Assembly: GCA_002007465.1 (NCBI GenBank)
Contig: LNAC01000003.1
Coordinates: 10,267,515-10,331,514 of the forward strand
Length of the DNA: 64,000 nt
From: Ailurus styani
Lineage: Eukaryota > Chordata > Mammalia > Carnivora > Ailuridae
Reading direction: 5' to 3'
Made by a program: the position numbers and the translations under genes
Notes under the pieces: model-generated
The model's database searches: none
The model's input: the letters and a program-made list of their open reading frames with translations, nothing else
What the model was told of the DNA's origin: nothing
Shown: one piece after another, positions 11,088 to 23,399 of the stretch
Layout: every line of letters starts with the position of its first letter
Numbering within the stretch: the stretch's first letter is position 1

Positions 11088-12147
11088 TAAATTCTGCCTC
11101 CCAACAGCGAAAATAGTCTGCAGAGAAACAATGTTATTTCCAAGAAAAACAACACTTAGCTTGTTTGGCAAAACAATTTATCTCCATAGGAAGAATGGTT
11201 TCGGCACTCTCTACCTGTCACTCTACACAGATGAGCTCCAGTCTACCAAAAGTGAGTTCAAACCTCCAAGTATAATCCTACAGAGGACAATTAATACTTT
11301 CAAATTAGATTTCCCAACCCTCGGGATTTTAAAGCTGTTAGGACAATATTTTTGGCAGGAAGCAAGTTTACATTTACTCAGATTGCTCCACCCTTAGTCC
11401 CAGCAAGAGCAGTTTTGCTAGGCATCGTTCCTTTATACAATGAAGCTGGAGGTTATGACCTCTTACCTGTTATTCATGCATTGCTTTAATAATAAGAAAG
11501 GAAAAAAATATTATTTTTAATTTAAAATTAATGTAAGCTTGAATTATGTGAAATAATGTTGTTATAATATAATTATAAGCTATTATAATACATATCCTCG
11601 ACTTAAAAATAGTTTGTGACTGCTAGTGTCTAGCATACTTTCATGTTGTGATTCTGCTGGCTTTCTTTCTTAAAACTATAATGTATCTGTGACCTTTTAT
11701 TACTAACCTGTAGACTGTATTTTCACTGGCAGAGAAAGAAAGCAAGCTTTTCATCTATGGAATTTTTTTCCCCTCCTCATTTATTCAGAGTGTAGACTGG
11801 TAGGTAGCTGGTCTACTTTCCACTGGGTTCCTTTTAAAATGATTTGCAGTTAATGAAATAGGATCAGAACTGGTTCAAGGGAAACTTTGATTGTCATCTA
11901 CAATGTAGGAGCTTGGCAGATGGGTATTGTGAAGATGTACTATGCTGATGATCGTGTTTTGGAATTCTTCACTTGTATGAAAGACAAGTTCTTCGTGAAT
12001 TCAAAATTACTCACCTTTTAAGTTAAAATATTTACGAGATCTCTGATTTTTGTTTTTATTTTTAAATTACCCTTTCTCTGAAAAAAATATTAGCTGAATA
12101 GATGAATATTGTATGTATTTATTTGACATTTACTGAATGTCATTAGT
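11088..12147. other. Intergenic stretch, nothing recognised
   Basis: An open frame at 11050-11397 starts inside the MER5A relic and carries no familiar motif, so I do not call it a gene. The remainder is AT-rich unique sequence. Confidence 0.5.
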
Positions 12148-12400
12148 GCAGTGCTTAAAAGGAGCTCTGGACATTGGCACTTGGGTGGAATTCTTTCTTT
12201 GGTCACTACTGTTGGTGTGAAATTGGACAATTGCTCAATTTTTCATGGAGTCAGTTTTAATATCTGTAAAACATAGACTATAAGGAGTTAAATAGGATAT
12301 ATTTTTGGGTCCTTCATGGGATAATTCATGAAAGCCTTAAAATAATACCTGGCATGGAGTAAGTCCTGATTATTAGTTATTTACTTTTATTAAAGTATGA
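12148..12400 (+). repeat. MIR SINE relic
   Basis: 'gctctggacattggcacttgggtggaattc', then 'cagttttaatatctgtaaaacatagactataagg' and 'aaaataatacctggcatggagtaag' follow the MIR head, core and tail in order on the plus strand. The matching tail ends are 'cctcatctgtaaaatgggg' and 'gcctggcacatagtaag' in the consensus as I remember it. Confidence 0.7.
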
Positions 12401-13833
12401 TTATTTTATCATAATTAGACTAGCTCTAATCATGTCTTACAGACTTTATTGAAAACCTATCAACTCTTTTTTTTAATCTCTAACCTAAGTTATTTTATGT
12501 ACTAAAATCATAAGCTGCAAAGGAAGTTGTTTTTATATAGTTACATAAATTTAAAACTGATGTAAGAATGCTTTATGCAGCTTACTTTACAATTCAGTGC
12601 TAAAATTTATAAATCTAAATTTGGAAGGAAACAGCTTTATTTCCAATGGAAACATATTCTGCTTCTTCGGCTTGCAGTTTGGGTACTTTATTTTAAAAGC
12701 TGTTAACAAAAAAAAAATAACACCATTAGTCCACTTGGTGGGGTAGGAGGCATTGAAATCCAGCTACAGATTTTGCTACTTTAGTACAATATAATTATGT
12801 GGTGAAATTCTTCTTTTCCTTTTATTTTATTCTAACTTGTGCTTTGCAAAATTGGCAATTCCACATAAGAAAGTTGTGGTAATTATTTTCTTAAAATTGT
12901 CAGAATGTGTGCTAATCTGGGGATAGTTATCTTTATTCCTTCTTTGGCTTATTATAGATTTAAATTAAGCTGAGGTTTCTTTAGTGTTATTTTTCCAGAG
13001 CCACTGGGATTAGAGATGATGGATTTTGTGGTGCTCTGAGTATAGTTAAGCTCTTGTCAACATAAGTATAAAATTATTGCTGTGTGCAGTTGGTATGTTT
13101 TTGAAGGTAATTAAAGCTAAACATTGTACAGAGAAAGATGATTAGCAATCTTCAATTCACAAAGAAATCCAGCTTTGCTTTGACACCTAAAACTTCACAT
13201 TCTTTGCATTTAAAAAAATGTACTTAAAGAACTTATAGAAAATTCTTGGTGATACTTTCAAAATCAAACAAAATACTGTAATTATTATTTTCTATAAAAT
13301 GTATGGTCCTTACCTCAGATAGTCTAAGAACTATCTGCATATTTTAGAACGTCATTTGCTTTTTTCTTATTTTCACTTTAGTTATGAAATTGCCTTATAT
13401 ACTTCTTAATACAGATACATTTTTAAAAGAACAGAGAATGAAGTCAGACTTAATTACCCACTTATTACCATTTTTCCTTTCCATCTAAAGCTGTCAACTT
13501 AAAATCCCCCCCCTTTTTTCTGCTGACAACTCTGATACCATTTTTTGTATTAGGAATATGGATGTTGATGAATGAAGAAGGTAGGTTAATGGCTACAGCT
13601 ATGTAAATGGCATAAACAGGTAGTTTGGGTTGCTACTCGCTTCTCCTTTTTATCTTCCCACATAAAACATTCTTAATATGTTGTGCGATACAGATTCTTT
13701 TTTGTATTGTCTTAGTACCTTAAGTTTTAAAGTCCTAAGAGAAGGTTAAAAACATGGTTGTCAATATTAGGAATTTAAAGTATAAATATATATGTACAGA
13801 GTGACTACCTCATTAGCATTCAAAATAATAGAT
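12401..13833. other. Intergenic stretch, nothing recognised
   Basis: AT-rich sequence free of recognised repeats; no open frame of note. Confidence 0.5.
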
Positions 13834-14034
13834 TTTAAAGATGTATTTATTTTATTTTAGAGAGGAGACAGAGGGTATGAACTGGGGGAAGGAGCAGAGG
13901 GAGAGGGAGAGAGAGAATCCCAAGCTGACTCCGTACTGAGCACGGAGCACCACGTGGGGCTCACGACCCTGTGATCATGACCTGAGCCGAAGTAGAGTTG
14001 GCCACGTAATCTGACTGAGCCACTCTTGTGCCCC
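13834..14034 (-). mobile_element. Can-SINE, older copy
   Basis: Minus-strand SINE: 'ttttaaagatgtatttatt' at the low end, 'gagtagagttggccacg'-like decayed middle, 'gactgagccactcttgtgcccc' at the high end. More diverged than most copies here and without a clear TSD. Confidence 0.85.
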
Positions 14035-14289
14035 TAGAACTTATAACTTAAATAAACTGGATTATTATTATGTAAAATTCTCCAAGTGAAAACACTGGTA
14101 TTAGAAGAGATAATCTAAAATCACATTTTAAAAAAGGTGGTTCGTTGTTGGGGAGAAATAGAGAAGGACAATTAGAAAACCCAACACTATAAACCCAATG
14201 CTGTTGATTGGGTTTGATAATGTGAGGGAAAAAAATCTGAACATATTAATGAAATATAAGGAAAAGAAAAAAAGAGGCAGGGTAATCAT

Positions 14290-14490
14290 AATGATTTCTA
14301 AGTGCTTACCATATAGTGGCTAATATGTTCTAAGCACTTTGCACATATCAACCATTTAAATACTCAATAAGTTTATGAAATACATATGGATATTAATTTA
14401 TTCATCTTATAGATAACTGAAGCTCAGAGAAGTTTTTGAACTTGCCTGAGGTTCGCTAACAAGTAGTTGAGTTTGGTCTGTAACCCTGTT
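14290..14490 (-). repeat. MIR SINE relic
   Basis: 'atcttatagataactgaagctcagagaag', 'gaacttgcctgaggttcgctaacaagtagttgagtttgg' follow the reverse complement of the MIR core ('acagatgaggaaactgaggctcagagagg ... acttgcccaaggtcac'). Minus strand. Confidence 0.75.
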
Positions 14491-14519
14491 TTGGGTCAGG
14501 TGATCAGTGGAAGCTTTTC

Positions 14520-14900
14520 TCCAGAGTGAATATTTAAACTGAGATCTGAAGGACAAGAAGAAAAATGGTCACATGAGGGATGTGGGGAGTGACAGATGAT
14601 TCAAGAGAGGAACTAGCTTCTGTAAAGAGCTGGAGCAGGCAAGAGTATGGCAGTTTGAGTAATAGAGGGTTAGCGTGGCTAGAAGAGACTGAGTTTGGGA
14701 GGGAGTGGTACAAGAAGTTAGCTACCAAAAGGCTAGATTATTTAGAGCCTGAAGCCCATGGAAAGAGATTGGATTTTGTCTGAAGTATCTGGTCATGAGT
14801 ACACTGATTTGGTGGACATTAACAGAATACATTTGTTGGAAGTATGGTGTGTCCCGGCATGAATGAAAATGGAAAGGCGATTTAGGAAGCTACTACTGTA
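14520..14900 (-). repeat. L2 LINE relic
   Basis: 'gatctgaaggacaagaagaaaaatgg', 'tattatttagagcctgaagcccatggaaagagattggattttgtctgaag' and 'tttaggaagctactactgta' follow the reverse complement of L2 sequence upstream of its 3' end. The open frames at 14534-14783 fall inside and are incidental. Confidence 0.6.
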
Positions 14901-15029
14901 TTCCAGATATGAGGTAAGAGGCAGTAGCAGTGAAAAAGGACCAATTAAGAACTACTTCTGTTGGTGGAATTCATGCCAATGGCAGATGAATTTGAACTAG
15001 GGATGGAGGTGGAGAAGAAAAGGGAGAAA

Positions 15030-15305
15030 TTGAGAATAACACTTGATGATACATTTGTCCAAATGCATAGAATGTACACCACCAAGAGTGAACCCTAATG
15101 TAAGCTATGGACTTTGGGTAATAATGATGTGTCAGTGCAGGTTCATTGACTGTAACAAATGTACCCCTGTGGTGAGGGATGTTAGTAATAGGGAGGCTGT
15201 GCATGTGTGGGAGCAGAGGCTTACTTTTTACTTTCTGCTCAATTTTTGCTATGAGCCCAAAACTGCTGTAAAAGTAAAGTCTATTCAAAATTTCAAATAA
15301 GGAAA
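15030..15305 (+). mobile_element. Old L1 (L1MB-like) 3' UTR
   Basis: 'aatgtacaccaccaagagtgaaccctaatgtaagctatggactttgggt', 'aataatgatgtgtcagtgcaggttcattgactgtaacaaatgtacc' and the closing 'aactgctgtaaaagtaaagtctattcaaa' match the 3' end of the L1MB group as I remember it. It sits inside the L2-like stretch and splits it, so it inserted later. Frames 14971-15300 are incidental. Confidence 0.8.
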
Positions 15306-15309
15306 GGAT

Positions 15310-15660
15310 GAAATAATTTTTGGCTTGAATAACTCAGTTGAAGGTGATGCCATCAGCTGAGATAAGGAAGGCTGAGGAAGGTAAAAGTTGTAACAGTAAA
15401 AATGAAATGTTCTGTTATTGGCATGTTAGGTTGAAGATACCTACAGGACATTCAAGAGAACTTGGCAAGCAATAGCATAGATGAACTGGAACTCAGAAGA
15501 AAAGTCGGGACTGGGGATCTGAATTTGAGAATCATTAGTATAAAGAGGGGTTTAAATAATACTGTATGAGATAATTGAGGCAGAGAAATTAAATACGGTA
15601 TAGAGAAATGTCTAAATATGGGCCTTAAAGGATCACCTACCTCATTAGATAAATGACCTA
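15310..15660 (-). repeat. Ancient L2/CR1-type LINE relic
   Basis: 'acctacaggacattcaagagaacttggcaagcaatagcatagatgaactggaactcag' and 'atttgagaatcattagtataaagaggg' resemble a common ancient LINE-like repeat on the minus strand. It may be the far part of the relic at 14520, separated by the L1 insertion. Confidence 0.4.
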
Positions 15661-18600
15661 AACAAATATTTCACAAAAATTAGGTTAAGTCTTATGTATT
15701 TTACAAAGAAGAAGGGCAACAGAAAGATTGTGGCATCCTGAGGCATATTTAAGAATTCTAAACCAGAAAACATGATTACCAAGGACAATGAAATTAGAGT
15801 AAAAAAAAATATTTCTGTAATTTAATTACTTTAAAAACAACCTAAGACACATATTGAGAAATTGGAACCAACTCATGCTTGATAAAAATAAAAGTCAGTT
15901 AAATATTACAAATAACTTCTTGTTTTTTATAGTGTGTTTTTTTTAATAGATGGAAAGCTGTTTAATATTCTGATAGCTTCAGTATAATATGATTTTGTTT
16001 AATATAGATTTGGATGATAAAAGTATTTTTCAAAGAAACCCCAAAAACTGGAAAACACACATGCATATGTCATCTGGTGTCAATCAAGCACTAGGTTATA
16101 ATTATTTCTTCAAGTACATTACTTTGTGGTTCTCCAGTTGATTACAAATGTTTCATTTATGCATATATTCTATAATTTCATGTGACTGGGATTTTTGAAA
16201 CATATTTTGAAATGGTTTTTAAGTGCTTATACATTTGTTTGGACTTGAAGTAAGCAAGAGGAAAAAAGATTCCATTTAAGCTGATGTCTCTAATTCTCTA
16301 ATGGTTGTGACAAACAATTTTCTAGAATATTGTAAAATTTTATGTATTTGCTTAGCTACTGTCATTAAAAAGTGAAATTATAACACTCTAAATAAAGAAT
16401 TAGGCAATACCTTAATCAAATTTAGTCCCCGTTTGAAAAAAACAATTTAAATGTTTTATTTTTTCTTTCTTAAAAAAAATAAATATTATTGGATTCTATT
16501 TGTTTCAGGAATTTATATTCCAAAAGACTTAGGAAACCTCAATTCCTTTTCAAGAAGCTGTTTAGAACTTAGATGCCTACTTGAAGTGAATGGAAAGGAA
16601 TGTATATTAGGACATCATTAGATTTGACGCCAGACAGGAAAGATTTCCCGTTTGGAGAAGGAAAAATGAGTCTGTTGATTCAAACAAACAACAAACCTAC
16701 ATAAAGTTTCATGCTATAAAACTATGCCAGCCATGCTCCTCTTTTCCCTTATTCTTTTCTTTCTCTGCATCCTGTAGTTTGGAAGTTAGATGACTTAGAG
16801 ATTCAAGAAAAGCTGTGCAATGAAGAAAGTGCCCATTAAGGCTTTTGACAAGAACAAGCTTGAGTGTTCTAAGTTGTGAGTAACCCAGAGCAGAGTCCTA
16901 TCAGTTAGACGTATAGAGTATGTTAATTCTACTCAACAGTCACAGGGAAGAAGTCAGGGATATTGAAAGGAGAAAGAAGGCAAAAACAAAGTGAGTTTAG
17001 TAATTTGTAAGTATTGGGGAAGAGAGACGTTGTCCATTACTTAATTTCTTCGTCTCTTTGACTTTTGTTTTAATTCTATATTAATTTTACATTACAAGCA
17101 AGAGTTTATATAAATAATACATAAAAATTCTGTCACGAAGCAAAGAACAGAAGAATTGCATTCTATTTCCAGGAATATCATTGGCTAACAATGCATACAT
17201 ATTCTATTCTACTACTGTCCAAAATAAAATAAAATCAAAGCATGTTTCCTTAAAGCTATGCCCTCACACTGGCAAAACTGATGGCATCAATTTAAAACTT
17301 TTTGTTCTTTTAAGATTCTGTCACTTTTAATCAATGTCACATGAATTTATCTTTCTTTACCCTTTGCGATGTTTTCAGGTAAAGAAAATTACTTGTTTGT
17401 GTATTTATTTTAAACACCACTTGATTAAAGGAAAATTAAAAACCCCAGGCAAAATTTTGTTATAGTATTTTAAATAAATTGTAACATTTGCACTACAAAT
17501 GCAAAGTCTCCCCAACCACACATGGAAAGGAAAAAAGTTCCCACACCCCCAGAAAGAAAAGTTTCCACATAGGACATTTTTCCAATAAAATTTGTATAGA
17601 ACAATCACAGGAGTTAATTGGTAAAACCATAACTAATTCTTGAAATCATAGACCACCCAGCCACGAAACTATTCATGGGTTTTTGTTTTTGTTTTTGCCA
17701 GTAATTTTAGCGTAATGAGTACCAAAATATATCTGAGACAAAGGAAGACATGCCCCAAAAAGTTTTGGAGCACAGTGGGTTCTTAAGAAAAAGGAAATTC
17801 TATGATATAGTCTGTTATGTAATTTTGACATTGTGCATCAGATCATCATAAATTCAAATTTTAAAGGTACAAATATTTTTAGTAAAGCATGAAGATTTAG
17901 AATTCCTGGGAAATATCTCCCTGATAAAATAGGATGAACAGTTAAAATCATGGAAAATAAGAACAATATATGGTAATGAATCATACTTCTGACTTTCAAA
18001 AGTACAGACACATTATTTTCTTCTGATGATGTAATTGTATTTTCCTTTCTGTAGTGTTATTTTACTAATTTCATGTTTTTCCCAGTTACTTAGAAACTTT
18101 TTAATTAAGATTTTGGGGTCCATTTAATCATGAAATTTGGTTAAATAAAACTAGTCCTTTTTTTTATAAAAGAAAGTTTCTTATGATTATTCTAAAAATA
18201 GAAGATTGTACTAAATTTGAATTTGTGACTGAAGCCTGAATAATTCCTTTACAATACATCCTTGGATAAGGTAAATGAATGCTGATGTACATTTATAATA
18301 AAAAATGAAGGAAGTATTATTTAAATGGTTTAGATAGACATGATTTCTAATTTAACATTTATCTTCCCTCGTTTGCAAGTTTTAATATATCCATCCTTTT
18401 GTGGCCTTGCTTAACTTTGAACAGAGGATAGACAAGCGGCCTTGAAAGAGTAAGCAAAAGGTTAATGAAAAGCTAGAGCTACAATGAACCGCCTGCCACC
18501 CAGCCCCCAAAAGTCTGGGTTTTCATTTCCTTATCTCTAAAAGCATGTGATACTGGCCCAAGTTGGGGGGAAAAAGGACCATCCCTTTGATCTTCAGTTT

Positions 18601-19574
18601 AGCGACAAGATATAGTCATGAGCCACTTCGACACAACCAGAGATTTGCTATTAGTTTTCTGGTTGAATCAGTCAGCCTAGAGGAGGAAAGGATTTAATAA
18701 CAGAGTTAGGTGCTTACAATGACCTTAAAACCCACTACTACACCATTATATTTCTCCAGTAAAATAATTCTTGATTGCATCATTTAGAAAATCCAAGGTT
18801 TGGTGTTAATCTTGAAATCGCAGTCTACTCTATCCATGAAGAGGGAAAGCTTGCTTATGAGATAAATTTCATCACATAATATTTTACTTATAAAGAATCC
18901 ATCAAAAAGTAAAATGCAGCAAGAACTAAAGCTTCATAGACCAGTGGCCCTAAGATTGTCCTGGTCAGAAATTCTGCTGAGATTCTTAATAAGCCATATA
19001 TCTTCTCCTTCAAAAAGGCAAGGATGCTAAAAATATACTTACAATTTCAGAGCCTTCATAAATTCCATGAAGTCTATGAGATGACTTAAACAATTTCATT
19101 TGTCCTAGAAATCATATTGATATTTGCATCCTACTTGTTTGAGAAAGAAATCTCCACACCAATAATTATTTTATAATAAACACTGTAATATAAAACCTTT
19201 AGCTTTATTATACAAACATATTTATAGGAATCAAATAAACTGCTCCAAGTGATTGTCTAGCAGAATAGTAAAATTAATAAGTGAAAATGTGTAATATGAA
19301 GTAGTACATTTTCAGTTCACTTTGCACTTAATGCTTTTCTCTGGGTGGCCCTAAGAATCCATGGCTTGGTGTTCCTAAAATTGAAATCACTAAGGTCAAC
19401 CTAAAAGTGTTCTAGCTATTCAGATTAATCTGAAAAACTTTTTTTTAAAAATTTGTTTCAGTTTTAACTTCTAGCTCTTTGAAGATATAACCAAGGAGTA
19501 GCTGAAATGCAAGAAGTTTGTAATACTTATAATTCATCATAAATTTTCCATGAAAATCATACTTCTTAAACTAT
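15661..19574. other. Repeat-poor AT-rich block
   Basis: About 3.9 kb without a SINE, L1, L2, MIR or DNA transposon that I can recognise, and without a credible open frame. An interval this clean in a repeat-dense region may be unique sequence under constraint or simply sequence too old to place. Confidence 0.45.
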
Positions 19575-19585
19575 AATCATACTTG

Positions 19586-19776
19586 AGGGACACAGGGTGG
19601 CTCAGTGGGATAAGCGTTTGTCTTTGGCTCAGGTCATGATCCTCGGGTCTGAGATCAAGTGCCACATCAGGTTCCTTGCTCAGTGGGCAACCTGCTTTGT
19701 CCTCTGCCTGCTGCCCCACCTACTTGTGCACTCTCTTTCTCTCTCTGACAAATAGATACAAGCTTTAAAAATAAAT
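19586..19776 (+). mobile_element. Can-SINE, degenerate copy
   Basis: Plus-strand copy with a damaged head ('gggacacagggtggctcagtggg'), 'ggctcaggtcatgatcctcgggt' in the B-box region, a CT-rich stretch and a 'aaaaataaataag' tail. Decayed 11-bp flanks resemble each other (19575-19585 aatcatacttg; 19777-19787 aagcatatttg). Confidence 0.9.
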
Positions 19777-19964
19777 AAGCATATTTGGGAAAAGCGTGTA
19801 AAATATGATTACTTTTCATGATGATGGAAAGAATCTCTACCTTTATAATCCAAAATATTACCAATGGTTATTGCTGGAATAGGACAGCTCCCCCTGCTGT
19901 ATGTAGCTTCCTTTACTCTTTTTTGTAACACTGAATTTTAACACCTGACCCATTTCCGTTTTGC

Positions 19965-20085
19965 CTGTTGGTTTATCAATTTCACGAGAGCAGGAACAAT
20001 GACTGTATGACTCCCAAAGTATTTAAGCTTCCTGATATATATGAGATTCACTATAAATATGTGTGAATTGAGGCATATTAGTTTT
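19965..20085 (+). repeat. L2 LINE 3'-end relic
   Basis: 'gagagcaggaacaatgactgta' and 'attcactataaatatgtgtgaattgagg' follow the L2 3' end ('gagggcagggaccgtgtct ... gctcaataaatatttgttgaatgaa'). Confidence 0.45.
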
Positions 20086-20194
20086 AATTCTTTTCAACGT
20101 ATCTTTGACTTCCAAATTTGTAATATAGCTATTATTTATTATACACATTCATAAAAGAGCTTATTTTTTCAGTGCATGTCTACCTAGCATAATA

Positions 20195-20410
20195 GTACCA
20201 AGATTAAAACCCAGGCTCTGAAGCCAGTGTAACTGAGGTCTAATTCCTAACACACTAGTCGTGTGATGTTAGGAAGACATTCTGACTTCTCTGTACCTCC
20301 ATTTCTCCTACGTGAAATGGATACACCTGGTGGGAGGAGGAAATGAATTAGTACATATATAGAAAGCTAGAATACTATTTTACACATTGTTTACATCCAA
20401 TAAATATGTA
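20195..20410 (+). repeat. MIR SINE relic
   Basis: 'ggctctgaagccagtgtaactgaggtctaattcc', 'gtcgtgtgatgttaggaagacattctgacttctctgtacctccatttctcctacgtgaaatgg' follow the MIR consensus from head to core on the plus strand. Confidence 0.8.
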
Positions 20411-22294
20411 TCATTAGTGTGACTTGGCACCACAGCGTCAGTTAGAGATAAATATAAATGTTTCTTAGGCCTTAAAAGATAACCATCACGCATTGAAAGA
20501 AAAGGTATAAAAATTACCAAAATGCACATTTTAAAAACTCAAGAAATAGACTGATGACAGTAGTCCAAAGTCCTCAATACCCTTCACAGGTATCATTGAT
20601 GAACATAATAGAACTAGAATATGTTCATAATAAGACTGAGTCATAAAAACGTGTTGAATTTTGTTCCTTGTGATCAGCTTTTGAAAGCAGGAAATGATAA
20701 CAGAAGACAATTTTTGGCAACATTAATAGTGATTTTTTCCAATTAGTAATTTAAAACAAAAGGTTTTAGTTTTTTTGGGAAAAGGAAAAAAAAAACATGA
20801 AATGCCAAAAATGTCAAGTCACTGCCAGATAGATGATGGGTCTCTGTATTATCACCAATATAAAGGGCAAAGGAGAACCATGTGCTCTTTAAAAATGGAG
20901 TGTTTTACATTTCCTTAAACACTGCCATTTCAAAAAGGGCATTTTTAACTATGGCCTTAAATATATTGGATTTATACCACCTTCTACGAAAATATTCCTT
21001 TAATCTCTACTAAACACCTGAAATATTGAAGTGTTAAGGTTATCGTTCTTTTTCTCTTTATTAGCTTTTAAATAGTTCATGAAGAAGGTTAGAGGAGAAC
21101 AATATTAATGATTCTAAAAATCAAATAGCCCTACTGAAAAGAATTAATCTCATTGCATAAGGGTATATATGGGGACATATTACATAAGGGATCATGCATC
21201 GTATTTTATGGCGTGCCCACATTTTCACATTCATTATGTTGGTTTGGCAAACAAGAGTCTGTCACAGCACCCATTAAGAAAAAGGCAAAGCATGCTTCAG
21301 GAAATAACAAAAAAAGTTCATTGTAATAGAATTGTTAGGCAGAATTAATTATGAATGAAACTATGGCTGAGACAAATCTTAGATAAGATTTTGATAAGTC
21401 ACACAAGCCATGCAAAGGAGTTCAGATCTGAATCAGGAGATGGTAAAGAGTTAATAGACTATTTAAGCAAGGAAGCCTGGTGTCATATTGGGTCGTGAGG
21501 AAGTTTCTGGACTATTTCCTCTCCAGGAAAATCAAGTTAAATATTAAACATATTTTGTAACTAACATTAAAATTTGAAATAACCATTAGTGGGCTTAGAG
21601 GAATAAAAAAGGAGAAAAGATAGTAGACTCTGTTGTAGACCAGAAGGAGAGCTTTAAGTGGTGTGTGTCTGTGTATTTGTGTGTGTTTGTCCATGTACGT
21701 AGACACATATGTAGAAGGAGCCAAGAATGGAGTAATCCTAGTCCTTTCAAGTTATTTATTAAGTAATTATTAAAATAAATCTGGGTTATTATTTTCCTGT
21801 GAATGAACTATTTTACTCCTCGTAATCATTTTTCCCGTTCTTTCTTTGCAATTTCATGTGCTTTTTATACAATCTGGAAATCTAGTTTCATATGTTCTTT
21901 CTCCAATATCTATCTCTTTATCTCTCTTTCTCGTCTATCTCCATCTCTCTTTTTCTTCCTCCTCCCCTTTTAATAAATGTGATGTAAAAGTTGAATCAAT
22001 CTATTGACTATATCCTTTTGTCTTTTAGACACAATTGATCTCAGAAGCATAAAAAGTAATAAAACACAATTTTCCTTAAAGTCAATAAGATATTCCAATG
22101 ATATCTCTTTAAAATCAGATAATTATTAAATAATACATAATTTAAATGTTTGCATTTCTTCCTAAAAGAAAATTAAAATTAGTTGTAATTACTATCCCCC
22201 TACTAGCTATTGTGTATTTTTGAATTGTTAGTCTCTGGTATCATACTGACAAATTTAATGAAGTCCTAAAAATATCCAACAGTACGTTCTCTCA
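20411..22294. other. Intergenic stretch with a CT-rich tract
   Basis: No gene seen. A pyrimidine-rich tract (tctatctctttatctctc ... tcttcctcctcccctttt) covers about 21896-21969. A TG-rich run at 21660-21692 is part of an incidental minus-strand frame. Confidence 0.5.
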
Positions 22295-22475
22295 TTTATT
22301 CATTCACTTTTAGAGTCACTTAATAAATATTTTTTATCTCTTCCTGTGTAACTGGCACTATACTGTCCAAGTTAATCATGATTCTTGCTTTCATGGAGCT
22401 TAGAATTTATCAGAGAAAAAATAGTTAAACAATTACAGTACAAGGCACTGAGCACAAGTAATTAAAATATAGCTC
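22295..22475 (-). repeat. L2 LINE 3'-end relic
   Basis: 'tcatttattcattcacttttagagtcacttaataaatatttt', 'actggcactatactgtccaag' and 'gctttcatggagcttagaa' follow the reverse complement of the L2 3' end. Confidence 0.7.
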
Positions 22476-23194
22476 GGATTCTTCCAACCTGCCTGGGCAC
22501 ACAAACCTTCTCTCTTCCTGGCCCCCAAAGAAAGAAAATATAAGAAATAAAAATTTGACTACCAGAAACCTTTAAGAGTGACATAAATCATTATTGCAAT
22601 GTTCTTTAAGCAAACACATAGGAAGGTTATAGAGATATCACAGAGAAAGCTTCCCAGTAGTTCTGTGTAGGTACTTCTCCTTTGAATTACCTCAACCGTA
22701 ATAGGTATTAAAATCCTCTCCCCATCTTTGTGCAACCAGTGTCCTCCTCTGTGTGTATGTGTGTGTAGTCAGTCTGCTGTCTACCACATTTTTCTTCCAA
22801 TTTCCGTACTTCCTTTCTTCTTTCTCTACTTTCTTTCTTTGCCTTCCTTTGGAAATGTTCATCTTTCATTTTAGTGCCCATCTTTTGAGAATTAACCTGG
22901 TTAGTAAAATCTGTTATCACCATGGTAGGTGACATATTAAGTGCCCTAGGAATATATTGTGTAGTAGCCAACATGTACCTGGAAATGGAAGGAGAACAAG
23001 AGCATACATAAGAGTTGTCCAGAACATTATCTAAGCAGAGGAAGATAATGCTGTAAGAATAATAGGAAAGGAGACCATGACACCATATGGACATAGAGTG
23101 GGATAAGTAGATGCACGATCCTGGAGTGCCTACTGCCCCATTATAAAAAGTTTGTCCTTGTCATATTTGCATGTTTATATGTATTTGTTATTTA
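22476..23194. other. Intergenic stretch, nothing recognised
   Basis: A 128-codon minus-strand frame (22708-23094) has a basic, Glu/Lys/Arg-rich end and low-complexity composition but no motif, splice context or start support; not called. Confidence 0.45.
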
Positions 23195-23325
23195 ATCAAT
23201 GCCTCTATTCCTCTCTAGATGGAAAGAGGTATGCTACAAAGCCCATGACTAGTTTGTTCACTATTGAATCCCGGTACCTAATTGGTATCTGGAATCTAGA
23301 ATTGCTCAATAAATATTTGCTTGGT
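23195..23325 (+). repeat. L2 LINE 3'-end relic
   Basis: 'gtttgttcactattgaatcccggtacctaattggtatctggaatctagaattgctcaataaatatttgcttgg' follows the L2 3' end on the plus strand. Confidence 0.7.
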
Positions 23326-23399
23326 AAACAATGCATTAATAGCAGATGTAAGCTCTAGATATAGTTGTGAAGACAGTAGATTTATCCAGTGGTTGAGAC

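Noticed and set aside
11050..11397. 115-codon plus-strand open frame
   Set aside because: Begins inside a MER5A relic, has no recognised motif and no splice or promoter context; length is within chance for a window this size.
22708..23094. 128-codon minus-strand frame with a charged, helix-like end
   Set aside because: Charged end comes from pyrimidine-rich low-complexity DNA read on the other strand; no family recognised.
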